Assembly: GCA_937988865.1 (NCBI GenBank)
Contig: CALKHV010000173.1
Coordinates: 1-12,595, forward strand
Length of the DNA: 12,595 nt
DNA from: an uncultured Propionibacteriaceae bacterium
Lineage (GTDB): Bacteria; Actinomycetota; Actinomycetes; Propionibacteriales; Propionibacteriaceae
Reading direction: 5' to 3'
In this document: positions 1 through 6,709 of the stretch, piece after piece
Layout of the letters: every line of letters starts with the position of its first letter
How positions within the stretch are numbered: the stretch's first letter is position 1
Notes under the pieces: generated by a model
The model's input: the letters and a program-made list of their open reading frames with translations, nothing else
The model's database searches: none
What the model was told of the DNA's origin: nothing
Position numbers and translations under genes: made by a program

Positions 1-478
1 CGTTGTCGCCGAACAGGTCGAGCGCCACCAGAGTGGTCACCGCCTCGCCCGCACCGCGATGGTCCTCGCGGACGGACAGCACCAGCCCTCGATCGGGGTG
101 GACGCGGACGTCCCCGAAACGAACGTCCGCGGACGCCGGGGTGATCGCCACCGCACCGTCGACGTCCAGACGCAACAGCGAGCGGGTCGCGTCGTCGCTG
201 CACACGACCACCCCGGCCCTGACGTCGTACGCACCGCCGCCGTACTCCATCACCCGACTCCGGACATTGATCGGCGCGGGCGTCAGGTCGTCGACGACGC
301 CGTCTCGCCAGCGGACCAGGGTGAGCCGTCCGTCCTGACCGGGGCGGGACTCGAGCCAGTAGGCGTCCCCGCCGTCGGCGTGGACGTCGGACAGGCCGGT
401 CGAAGCAGCCAGCACGGACGCGATGCTGATCGGGGACGTCCAGGAGCCGAAGCGCGCGGCACGGGGAGGGGTGGTCAT
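1..478 (-). CDS. S9-family peptidase (prolyl oligopeptidase-like), N-terminal part, cut by window edge
   Basis: Reading from 478 down to the window edge gives 159 residues, all from the N-terminal beta-propeller half. The S9 catalytic hydrolase domain would lie to the left of the window. Family hallmarks are the FGSWTSPISI segment at residues 10-19, a YWLESRPGQDGR strand at 40-51, the NVRSRVMEYGGGAYDV segment at 71-86 and repeated blade-like DG/DV strands after it. These match actinobacterial dipeptidyl aminopeptidase / acylaminoacyl peptidase-like proteins that cleave short peptides in the cytoplasm. The ATG at 478 is secure because an in-frame TAG lies only 12 bases upstream. There is no Shine-Dalgarno; a TAGCGT box sits exactly where a leaderless transcript would need its -10. 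It diverges from the DUF3145 gene. Substrate cannot be judged from this half. Confidence 0.75.
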   Translation of the reverse strand, partial: MTTPPRAARFGSWTSPISIASVLAASTGLSDVHADGGDAYWLESRPGQDGRLTLVRWRDGVVDDLTPAPINVRSRVMEYGGGAYDVRAGVVVCSDDATRSLLRLDVDGAVAITPASADVRFGDVRVHPDRGLVLSVREDHRGAGEAVTTLVALDLFGDN

Positions 479-484
479 GGGTTC

Positions 485-490
485 ACGCTA
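485..490 (-). promoter_or_regulatory. Probable -10 box of a leaderless promoter for the S9 peptidase gene
   Basis: TAGCGT on the minus strand fits the actinobacterial TAnnnT -10 pattern. It occupies positions -12 to -7 from the ATG at 478, which would put the transcription start on the A of the start codon. No ribosome binding site is present, which fits a leaderless mRNA. No convincing -35 is visible. This is inferred from spacing only. Confidence 0.45.
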
Positions 491-611
491 GTGGGATCAG
501 GTTCGCAGTGGTGCAGCAGCAGTTTCTGGGGCACAATCGGTGGAAGTACTCCATCGAGGGCTCACCGTGTCAGGCAGCTGGGGAAGGCTCATCTGGCCCG
601 GAGGAGGACAC

Positions 612-1112
612 ATGGTGGAGACGACACGTGGACTGGTGTTCGTCCACTCAGCGCCGTCCGCGCTGTGCCCACACGTCGAGTGGGCGGTGGGCGGCGTCCT
701 TCGCATGCCCACGCACTTCTCGTGGACGCCCCAGCCCGCCGAGCGTGGCAGCTATCGCACCGAGTACTCGTGGACGGGCGCGCCGGGGACGGCGGCTGCC
801 ATCGCCAGCGCGCTCAAGGGGTGGGAACGCCTGCGTTTCGAGGTCACCGAGGAGGCGTCCCGGGCCGTCGAGGCGCACCGTTACTCCTACACCCCGAGCC
901 TGGGTGCCTTCCACGCCATCACCGGCGTGCACGGCGACATCCTGGTCGCCGAGGACCGCATCAAGGCGGCCGTGGCGAGGGAAGCGCTGGGGGGCAAGGG
1001 GATTCACGCGGCGCTCGACGAGCTCCTCGGACGTCCGTGGGACGACGAACTCGAGATCTTCCGCCACGCCGCCGAGGGCGCACCGGTGAGGTGGCTCCAC
1101 CAGGTGGTGTAG
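612..1112 (+). CDS. DUF3145 family protein
   Basis: 166-residue soluble protein with no signal peptide or membrane segment. The N-terminus (VETTRGLVFVHSAPSALCPH), the central SYTPSLGAFHAITGVHGDIL stretch and the ending ...RWLHQVV match the actinobacterial DUF3145 family as I remember it. No biochemical function is known to me. The ATG at 612 is chosen over the in-frame ATG at 540 because a strong GGAGGAGG Shine-Dalgarno lies just ahead of it, and because the family begins close to this residue. The gene converges on accD6 with only 50 bases between stop codons. In Streptomyces a DUF3145 gene also sits beside the fabD-fabH-acpP-fabF cluster, so the neighbourhood is conserved even though this copy is on the opposite strand. 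A role connected to fatty-acid synthesis is a guess from context. Confidence 0.8.
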   Translation: MVETTRGLVFVHSAPSALCPHVEWAVGGVLRMPTHFSWTPQPAERGSYRTEYSWTGAPGTAAAIASALKGWERLRFEVTEEASRAVEAHRYSYTPSLGAFHAITGVHGDILVAEDRIKAAVAREALGGKGIHAALDELLGRPWDDELEIFRHAAEGAPVRWLHQVV

Positions 1113-1162
1113 CCGTCCCTCACCGGGCACCGCTCAAGCTGTCACAGCATGGAGGCTGTCGA

Positions 1163-2572
1163 TCACAACGGGATGTTGGTGTGCCCACCCCGGACGCCGA
1201 AGTCGGCGTCCCGCAGGGCCTTCGCCAGCGCCGAGCGGGTGACCTTGGGGCTGATGATCTCGTCCACGACGCCGATCTCGACAGCCTTCTCGACGCCGCC
1301 GGCGATGCGCTCGTGCTCGGCCGCGAGTTCCAGTTCGACCTGGGCGCGCGACTCGTCGGGCACTTCGGCCAGCTTCCGGCGGTGCAGGATCCGGATGGCC
1401 GCGACCGGGCCCATGACCGCAACCTGCGCACCCGGCCACGCGAAGACCTTCGTCGCACCCAGCGAGCGGGAGTTCATGGCGATGTAGGCGCCGCCGTAGC
1501 TCTTGCGCGTCACCAGCGTCACGCGCGGGACGGTTGCCTCGGCGAAGGCGTGCAGCAGCTTGGCGCCGCGTCGCACGACACCGTCCCACTCCTGGCCCAC
1601 ACCGGGCAGGTAGCCGGGGACGTCCACGACGACGACGAGCGGGACGCCGAACGCGTCACACATGCGCACGAAACGGGACGCCTTCTCGGCGCTCAGCGAG
1701 TCGAGACAGCCGCCGAGGCGAAGCGGGTTGTTGGCGACGACGCCGACCGTGCGTCCGCCCAGGCGTCCGAGGGCGACGACCATGTTGGGTGCCCAGCGTC
1801 CGTGCAGTTCAGACGTCGTCCCGGGATCGAGGATGCCGTCGAGCAGGGGGTGCACGTCGTAGGCGCGCTTGGCCGACTCGGGGAGCAGCGCCTCGAGATC
1901 GGTGTCCTCGATCTCGGGGGCCACGCGTCCCTGGCTCGACAGCAGGCAGACGAGTTCGCGCCCGCGGTGCATGGCGTCCGCCTCGTCGTCGGCAGCGATG
2001 TGCACGACACCGGAGCGACGCCCGTGGACGTCCGGACCACCGAGGCGCGCCATGTCGACGTCCTCACCGGTGACCGAGCGGACGACCTCAGGACCGGTGA
2101 CGAAGATGCGTCCCTCGGGGGCGAGGATGACGATGTCGGTCAGCGCCGGGCCGTACGCGGCGCCACCGGCGGCCGCGCCGAGCACGATCGAGATCTGCGG
2201 AACCTTGCCGGACGCCCGGGTCATGACGTTGAAGATCTTGCCCACGGCGTGCAGCGAGAGGACGCCTTCCGCCAGTCGTGCGCCACCGGAGTGCCAGATG
2301 CCGATGATCGGGACGCGGTCGACGAGCGCGCGGTGGTAGGCCTCGACGACGACATCACAGCCGTCGACGCCCATGGCGCCACCCATGACGGTGGCGTCCG
2401 AGCAGAAGGCGACGACGCGATTGCCGTCGATCATGCCGACACCGGCCAGCATGCCGTTGCCGTTGTCGTCGCTGATGAGCTCGAGGGTGCCCTCGTCCAT
2501 CAGGGCAGCCAGGCGGGTGTTGGGATTGCGCGGGTCGAGCTCGCGGGGGAGCTTCTCCTTGATGGCCGACAT
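1163..2572 (-). CDS. accD6: Acyl-CoA carboxylase carboxyltransferase (beta) subunit, AccD6 type
   Basis: 469-residue fused-type carboxyltransferase that transfers the carboxyl group from carboxybiotin to an acyl-CoA, here most likely acetyl-CoA to give malonyl-CoA. The N-terminal crotonase-like half holds IWHSGGARLAEG (residues 92-103) and LGAAAGGAAYGPALTD (131-146). The C-terminal half holds VVVDVPGYLPG (314-324), RKSYGGAYIAMNSR (356-369) and AVMGPVAA (385-392), and the protein ends in NIPL as AccD6 of Mycobacterium tuberculosis does. The Gly-Gly-Ala oxyanion elements of both halves are present. AAGGAG lies a few bases before the ATG at 2572. It is the last gene of the fab operon, 72 bases after fabF, as in mycobacteria where accD6 follows kasA-kasB. 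No biotin carboxylase or biotinylated carrier gene is in the window, so its partner must be encoded elsewhere. Propionyl-CoA as substrate cannot be excluded by sequence alone. Confidence 0.93.
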   Translation of the reverse strand: MSAIKEKLPRELDPRNPNTRLAALMDEGTLELISDDNGNGMLAGVGMIDGNRVVAFCSDATVMGGAMGVDGCDVVVEAYHRALVDRVPIIGIWHSGGARLAEGVLSLHAVGKIFNVMTRASGKVPQISIVLGAAAGGAAYGPALTDIVILAPEGRIFVTGPEVVRSVTGEDVDMARLGGPDVHGRRSGVVHIAADDEADAMHRGRELVCLLSSQGRVAPEIEDTDLEALLPESAKRAYDVHPLLDGILDPGTTSELHGRWAPNMVVALGRLGGRTVGVVANNPLRLGGCLDSLSAEKASRFVRMCDAFGVPLVVVVDVPGYLPGVGQEWDGVVRRGAKLLHAFAEATVPRVTLVTRKSYGGAYIAMNSRSLGATKVFAWPGAQVAVMGPVAAIRILHRRKLAEVPDESRAQVELELAAEHERIAGGVEKAVEIGVVDEIISPKVTRSALAKALRDADFGVRGGHTNIPL

Positions 2573-2609
2573 GGGGTCTCCTTCTGGAGGTTGGGGGCGC
2601 CGACCGACC

Positions 2610-2630
2610 GCGGACGCGAGTTGCGTCCGC
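2610..2630 (-). other. Intercistronic hairpin between fabF and accD6
   Basis: Perfect 8-base arms GCGGACGC and GCGTCCGC enclose a 5-base loop in the 72-base gap between fabF and accD6. No T-run follows, so a strong intrinsic terminator is unlikely. It could modulate read-through or mRNA stability. The arms are also copies of a motif that is frequent throughout the window. Confidence 0.45.
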
Positions 2631-2644
2631 AGGCGGGGCTGGGG

Positions 2645-3898
2645 TCAGCGGGTCTGGTGGGCGTTGGTCACGGCGACGGCGACGTTGTGCCCGCCGAAGC
2701 CGAACGAGTTGTTGAGGGCTGCCAGCGGGCCCTCGGGCAGGGTGCGGACCGTGGTCGCGATGTCGATCCCGAGGTCGGGTTCGAGGTTCTCGATGTTGAT
2801 CGTCCCGGGCACCTTGCGGTCAACGAGCGCCATCATCGTGGCGAACGTTTCGAGCGCACCCGCGCCACCGAGCAGGTGGCCGGTCATCGACTTGGTGCCC
2901 GTCACGACCACGTGGGACGTGTCGTCGCCGAGGGCCTGGCGGATCGAACCGGCCTCGGTCACGTCACCCTGGGGGGTCGAGGTGGCGTGGGCGTTCACGT
3001 GGACGATGTCGCGGGGGGTCAGGCCTGCGTCCGCGAGGGCTCGCAGCATGGCCGACTTCTGGCCGTGACCCGTGGGGTCGGGCTGGACGATGTCGTGGGC
3101 GTCCGCGGAGATGCCGGCGCCGGCGAGGGTGCCGTAGATCTTCGCACCACGGGCGGTGGCGTGTTCGAGGGTCTCGATCACCATCAACGATGCGCCCTCA
3201 CCGAGCACGAACCCGTCGCGTCCGGTGTCCCAGGGGCGGGACGCCGTCTCGGGCGAGTCGTTGCGGCGGCTGAGCGCCTGCATGTTGGCGAAGGCCTGGA
3301 TCGGCAGCGGGTGGATCACTGCTTCGGTGCCACCGACGATGGCGATGTCGGCGCGTCCGAGGCGGAGCATGTCAAGGCCCTGGGCGATGGCCTCGTTGGA
3401 CGAGGCGCAGGCCGACACCGGGGTGTGGACGCCGGCCTTGGCCTTCACCTTGAGGCCGAGGTTCGCGGCGGGCGCGTTGGCCATGAGCATGGGGATGGCG
3501 AAGGGGCTGACGCGGCGTCCGCCCTTGTCGTTCATGATGTCCCACTGGCCCAGGAGTGACTGCATGCCACCGATGCCGGACGCGCAGACGACCGCGAGCC
3601 GCTCGGGGTCGATGGTGTTGTCGGCATCCAGGCCCAGGCCTGCGTCCGCCCAGGCCTCGAGGCCGGCGATCAGGGCGAACAGTGCCGAACGGTCAAGGCG
3701 CCGGGCCTCGACACGGTCGATGATGGTCTCGGGGTCGACGGCCGACTCGGCCGCGAAGCGGACGGGCATGTCTGCGGCCCAGTCCTGCTTGAGTGTGTGG
3801 ACGCCGCTCCGCCCAGCCAGCAGGCCTTCCCACGTGGTGGGGGCATCTCCGCCGAGGGGGGTGATGGCGCCGAAACCTGTGATGACAACGGTCGACAT
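2645..3898 (-). CDS. fabF: Beta-ketoacyl-ACP synthase II
   Basis: 417-residue condensing enzyme that extends acyl chains with malonyl-ACP in FAS-II. The thiolase-fold catalytic set is complete: Cys164 in VSACASSNEA, His304 in VNAHATSTPQGD, Lys336 in GTKSMTGH and His341, almost the same numbering as E. coli FabF. The C-terminus has NNSFGFGGHN (396-405), and VITGFGAITPLGG opens the protein as expected. The ATG at 3898 is chosen because this is where the family begins; an in-frame upstream start at 3961 would add a proline/arginine-rich non-family segment. GGAG lies about 10 bases ahead of the ATG, a rather long spacing. The gap to acpP upstream is 178 bases, the largest inside the operon, and carries hairpins and a C-rich tract that may reduce fabF-accD6 expression relative to acpP. 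Confidence 0.96.
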   Translation of the reverse strand: MSTVVITGFGAITPLGGDAPTTWEGLLAGRSGVHTLKQDWAADMPVRFAAESAVDPETIIDRVEARRLDRSALFALIAGLEAWADAGLGLDADNTIDPERLAVVCASGIGGMQSLLGQWDIMNDKGGRRVSPFAIPMLMANAPAANLGLKVKAKAGVHTPVSACASSNEAIAQGLDMLRLGRADIAIVGGTEAVIHPLPIQAFANMQALSRRNDSPETASRPWDTGRDGFVLGEGASLMVIETLEHATARGAKIYGTLAGAGISADAHDIVQPDPTGHGQKSAMLRALADAGLTPRDIVHVNAHATSTPQGDVTEAGSIRQALGDDTSHVVVTGTKSMTGHLLGGAGALETFATMMALVDRKVPGTINIENLEPDLGIDIATTVRTLPEGPLAALNNSFGFGGHNVAVAVTNAHQTR

Positions 3899-3936
3899 GT
3901 TGGGGATTCTCCAAATGACTAGAAGCTGCGGTCCGC

Positions 3937-3990
3937 GGGGGGTGCGGTGGTGCGGGGTCACGGGTGGTGCGGTGTTGCGGTGTTGCGGGT
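3937..3990 (-). promoter_or_regulatory. C-rich, G-poor transcript segment between acpP and fabF (rut-like)
   Basis: Read as RNA from the minus strand, these 54 bases contain 33 C and 7 G by hand count, with A making up most of the rest, in a genome where C and G are otherwise balanced. The stretch is built from degenerate CAACACCGC / CACCGC units. C-rich, G-poor, unstructured RNA downstream of a stop codon is the classical profile of a Rho utilisation site. It is untranslated, as Rho loading requires. Rho action here is inferred. Confidence 0.4.
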
Positions 3991-4006
3991 GTCACGTGCC
4001 TGGCGC

Positions 4007-4035
4007 GGCACCCGGACGCATGGCGCCCGGGTGCC
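4007..4035 (-). other. Second hairpin downstream of acpP
   Basis: Perfect 9-base inverted repeat GGCACCCGG / CCGGGTGCC with an 11-base loop in the acpP-fabF gap. No U-tract follows on the transcribed strand. It may protect the acpP 3' end or help partial termination. Confidence 0.45.
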
Positions 4036-4048
4036 CGCGTCGGGCAGG

Positions 4049-4068
4049 TCGCCGGGAGATCCCGGCGA
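4049..4068 (-). other. Strong hairpin immediately 3' of acpP
   Basis: Perfect 9-base inverted repeat TCGCCGGGA / TCCCGGCGA separated by 2 bases, starting 8 bases after the acpP stop codon on the transcript. The GC-rich stem should be stable, with a 4-base effective loop. No U-tract follows, so it is better read as an RNA 3'-end stabiliser or leaky terminator than as a canonical terminator. It is well placed to help keep acpP mRNA more abundant than the distal genes. Confidence 0.5.
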
Positions 4069-4076
4069 GGCCTGGC

Positions 4077-4322
4077 TCAGGCCTGGGCGCGCTCGATGAA
4101 GGCCACGGCGTCGCCGACGGTCTTCAGGTTCTTGGCGTCCTCATCGGGGATCGAGACGCCGAGCTTCTCCTCGGCGGCGTAGATGATCTCGACCATGGAG
4201 AGCGAGTCGACGTCCAGATCGTCGGCGAAGGACTTGTCCAGCTGGACGTCCTCCACTGCGACGCCGGCAACCTCGTTGACGATGGCGGCGAGCTCGGTGC
4301 GGATCTCTTCGGTGCTGGCCAT
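4077..4322 (-). CDS. acpP: Acyl carrier protein
   Basis: 81-residue acidic, helical protein that carries growing acyl chains on a 4'-phosphopantetheine arm in FAS-II. The attachment serine is Ser40 in the DVDSLSMVEI motif at residues 37-46, followed by the usual acidic recognition helix. Length and the start MASTEEIRTELAAIVNEV are typical of actinobacterial AcpP/AcpM-like proteins without the long C-terminal tail of mycobacterial AcpM. The Shine-Dalgarno AAGGAGG, 5 bases before the ATG at 4322, is the strongest in the operon and fits the high ACP level that FAS-II needs. The gene lies between fabH (102-base gap) and fabF (178-base gap). Activation needs a phosphopantetheinyl transferase (AcpS) that is not encoded here. 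Confidence 0.97.
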   Translation of the reverse strand: MASTEEIRTELAAIVNEVAGVAVEDVQLDKSFADDLDVDSLSMVEIIYAAEEKLGVSIPDEDAKNLKTVGDAVAFIERAQA

Positions 4323-4424
4323 GATGGCCTCCTTCTTGTGTTGTTGATTCGGGTGAACTGCTTACCTGCTGGTCTCGCGGTGCTCGACCGGTTCTGGGGT
4401 GGACGCGGACGTCCGGGGGGTGGA

Positions 4425-5414
4425 TCAGGGGAGGGTGACGACCTGGCCGGCGAAGACCAGGCCCGCGCCGAAGCCGATGATGAGGGCCGTCTGGCCGCTC
4501 TTCGCATCGCCCGACTCGAGCAGTGCCTCCATGGCGAGGGGGACCGACGCCGCGGACGAGTTGCCCATCTGCACGATGTCGCGGGCCACCACCACCTTCT
4601 CGGGCAGCTTCAGGTGGCGCAACATCGAATCGGTGATGCGGTTGTTGGCCTGATGGGGAATGAAGACGTCGAGTTCCTCGGGCTGGAGGCCGGCCTTGGC
4701 CAGGGCTTCGTGGGTCTTCTCGGCGATGTAGGTGGTCGCCCAGCGGAAGACTTTCTTGCCGTCCATGTGGATCTTCGGGTTCGTCCCGGGGTCGACGTCC
4801 GACCAGGAGTCGATGCTGATGACCTCGGTCTGCTCGGGGGCCGAACCCCAGACGACGGGGCCCATGGCCGGGACGTCGCTCGGGCCGACAATGGCCGCCC
4901 CGGCGCCGTCACTGAACAGGAACGCCGTCGAGCGGTCCTCCATGTCGAGCATCCACGACAGCGCCTCGACGCCGATCGTCAGCACATAGGTGGCCTGTCC
5001 GGCCCTGACCATCGATTCGGCCATCGCGACGCCGTAGGCGAAACCGGCGCACGCGGCCGAGATGTCGAAGGCGGCGGGCTCGGCGCAACCGAGCTCTCGG
5101 GCGACCTCACAGGCGAGCGAGGGGGTCTGCTTGAAGTGCGAGATGGTCGAACAAATCACGGCCCCGACCTGGTCGGGCGTGATGCCGGCGCGCTCGATGG
5201 CCTTGCGGGACGCCTCGACGGCGAGCGTCAGCGGCGTCTCGTTCTCGTCGGCCCAGCGGCGTTCGACGATGCCGGTGCGCTGACGGATCCACTCGTCGGT
5301 CGAGTCGATCATCGTGCAGATCTCGGCGTTGTCGACGACGCGGCTACCGCGCGCACCGCCGACGGACATCAGGCGCGCGTACTGGGCGCCGCTGGAGGGC
5401 TGGATCTGGGCCAT
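4425..5414 (-). CDS. fabH: Beta-ketoacyl-ACP synthase III
   Basis: 329-residue synthase that begins FAS-II chains by condensing an acyl-CoA with malonyl-ACP. The catalytic triad is visible: Cys122 in DISAACAGFAYG, His254 in FIPHQANNRI and Asn285 in GNSSAAS, with the IGFGAGLVFAG loop near the C-terminus. The ATG at 5414 is preferred over an in-frame TTG at 5426, because the resulting start MAQIQPSSGAQYARL aligns with Streptomyces FabH proteins. Neither start has a Shine-Dalgarno, and the ATG is only 12 bases after the fabD stop, so translational coupling to fabD is likely. Actinobacterial FabH enzymes often accept branched primers such as isobutyryl-CoA; the sequence alone does not show the preference here. 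Confidence 0.95.
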   Translation of the reverse strand: MAQIQPSSGAQYARLMSVGGARGSRVVDNAEICTMIDSTDEWIRQRTGIVERRWADENETPLTLAVEASRKAIERAGITPDQVGAVICSTISHFKQTPSLACEVARELGCAEPAAFDISAACAGFAYGVAMAESMVRAGQATYVLTIGVEALSWMLDMEDRSTAFLFSDGAGAAIVGPSDVPAMGPVVWGSAPEQTEVISIDSWSDVDPGTNPKIHMDGKKVFRWATTYIAEKTHEALAKAGLQPEELDVFIPHQANNRITDSMLRHLKLPEKVVVARDIVQMGNSSAASVPLAMEALLESGDAKSGQTALIIGFGAGLVFAGQVVTLP

Positions 5415-5426
5415 GTCGGAAGCCAA

Positions 5427-6644
5427 TCAGTTCGCGGAGTCGGGGGAGTCGGCCGAGTCGGCCGTCGGGTGCAGGCGCAGCAGCGGCTGCCCGGGGCTCA
5501 CGGGGTCGCCGTCCTCGACCAGCCACTCGACGACGCGTCCGCCGTGGGGCGCCTCGATCTTGACCTGGTCACGGAGGTTGGAGACGCTGCCGATCTCGGT
5601 GTGGGGGGCGAGGACGCGGTCCTCGACGACGGTCGAAGCCTTGTCGAAGCGTCCCTTGCCGGGCGAGACCACCAGACGCCAGGTGGGCGTCGTGCCCATG
5701 TCGGACGACGACTCGGGTTCGGCGTGCTTCTGGACGAACGCACGGGCGTCGTCCATCTGGTCGGGGGTGTTGAGGCTGAACAGCTCGACGCCCTTGAGGT
5801 TCCGCTTCGCGATGCCGGTCAGGGTGCCGGCCGGCGGCAGTTCGAGCAGGCCGGTGATGCCGAGTTCGGCCATCGTCGCCATGCAGAGGTCCCAGCGAAC
5901 CGGGTTCGCGACCTGGTTGACCAGACGGCTGAGGTAGTCCTGACCCGACTGGACGACCTGACCGTCGGCGTTCGACAGCACGCGGGTGCGGGGGTCGTGT
6001 GTCGAGATGGCGCGGGACAACGTCCGCAGGTGGTCGACGGCCGGCTCCATGTGAACCGTGTGGAAGGCACCGGCGACGCTCAGGGGGATCAGGCGTGCCC
6101 GGGCCGGAGGATTCTCGGCGAAGGCCGCGAGCTGTTCCACCGTGCCTGCGGCGACGATCTGGCCCGAGCCGTTGTCGTTGGCGGCGGTGAGGCCGGCGGC
6201 CTCGATCGCTGCCAGGACTTCTTCGGGCTTTCCGCCGATGACTGCTGTCATCGAGGTCGGACGCGCAGCCGACGCCTTGGCCATGGCACGTCCACGCTCG
6301 CGGACGAAGACCATGGCGGCCTCGGCGCTCATCACGCCCACGGCGGCAGCCGCGGTGATCTCACCGACGCTGTGGCCGGCGGTGACGCCGATGCGGCCGA
6401 AAGCGTCCGCGGGCCGGGGGAAGAGCTGCACCGCGGTCACGAGGCCGGCGGCGACGAGCAGGGGCTGGGCGATGGCGGTGTCGCGGATGGTCTCCGCGTC
6501 AGCGTTTGTTCCGTAGTGGGCCAGATCGATCCCGCTCACTGCCGAGAGCCAGGAGAGGCGGGCAGCGAACTGGGGATCGGTCAACCAGGGGGTGAGAAAA
6601 CCGGGAGTCTGGGCGCCCTGTCCGGGGGCAACGATTGCGAGCAC
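5427..6644 (-). CDS. fabD: Malonyl-CoA:ACP transacylase with C-terminal degenerate BCCP-like domain
   Basis: 405-residue protein in two parts. Residues 1-307 are a complete FabD, moving malonyl from CoA to AcpP: GQGAQ (9-13), catalytic Ser92 in GHSVGE, Arg117, His195 in GAFHTVHM and Gln244 in VNQVANPVRW. FabD normally stops near residue 310. Here a Ser/Pro-containing linker leads into a domain at about 322-392 resembling a biotin carboxyl carrier fold: VVSPGKGRF at the first strand, then VKIEAPHGG, VVEWLVEDGDPVSPGQPLLRL. The biotin-lysine position in the hairpin aligns with Arg358, so it probably cannot be biotinylated. A short DS-repeat tail follows. The GTG at 6644 is chosen because VLAIVAPGQGAQTPG matches family N-termini; it lacks a clear Shine-Dalgarno, and an in-frame GTG at 6692 would add 16 residues. 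It is the first structural gene after fasR. Confidence 0.92.
   Translation of the reverse strand: MLAIVAPGQGAQTPGFLTPWLTDPQFAARLSWLSAVSGIDLAHYGTNADAETIRDTAIAQPLLVAAGLVTAVQLFPRPADAFGRIGVTAGHSVGEITAAAAVGVMSAEAAMVFVRERGRAMAKASAARPTSMTAVIGGKPEEVLAAIEAAGLTAANDNGSGQIVAAGTVEQLAAFAENPPARARLIPLSVAGAFHTVHMEPAVDHLRTLSRAISTHDPRTRVLSNADGQVVQSGQDYLSRLVNQVANPVRWDLCMATMAELGITGLLELPPAGTLTGIAKRNLKGVELFSLNTPDQMDDARAFVQKHAEPESSSDMGTTPTWRLVVSPGKGRFDKASTVVEDRVLAPHTEIGSVSNLRDQVKIEAPHGGRVVEWLVEDGDPVSPGQPLLRLHPTADSADSPDSAN
5437..5463 (-). repeat. Three 9-bp tandem repeats encoding the Asp-Ser tail of FabD
   Basis: Three units of GAGTCGG plus two variable bases lie end to end. On the coding strand each gives Asp-Ser-Ala or Asp-Ser-Pro, forming the acidic low-complexity tail after the BCCP-like domain. 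The frame is preserved up to the stop codon. Confidence 0.7.
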
Positions 6645-6709
6645 ATAACAACTGTCGCGTGTTGCGGGTTGCCGCGTGCGGGCTGCAGCCACGAAATCTG
6701 GACGCCCGC

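Noticed and set aside
1138..1159. Short overlapping inverted repeats (GCTGT-C-ACAGC and ACAGC-N6-GCTGT) between the convergent accD6 and DUF3145 stops
   Set aside because: Only 5-base arms, mutually exclusive, and no T-run on either strand; too weak to call a bidirectional terminator.
1163..2572. Reading this gene as propionyl-CoA carboxylase or methylmalonyl-CoA carboxytransferase subunit
   Set aside because: Operon position after fabF and close similarity to AccD6, including the NIPL ending, favour the malonyl-CoA-forming role.
59..3559. A 1166-codon open frame on the plus strand, antisense to the S9 gene, accD6 and fabF
   Set aside because: It is a high-GC antisense artefact: the translation is low-complexity and rich in G, R, D and V, it crosses several well-recognised genes, and it matches no family.
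3899..3961. Longer fabF start at 3961
   Set aside because: It adds a proline/arginine-rich segment foreign to FabF; the family N-terminus begins at the ATG at 3898.
5415..5426. TTG start for fabH directly after the fabD stop
   Set aside because: The ATG 12 bases downstream matches the N-terminus of Streptomyces FabH and is the commoner codon; neither has a ribosome binding site to decide otherwise.
6645..6692. Longer fabD start, GTG at 6692
   Set aside because: The extra 16 residues have no family counterpart and the codon has no Shine-Dalgarno. It is not fully excluded, because the shorter start also lacks one.
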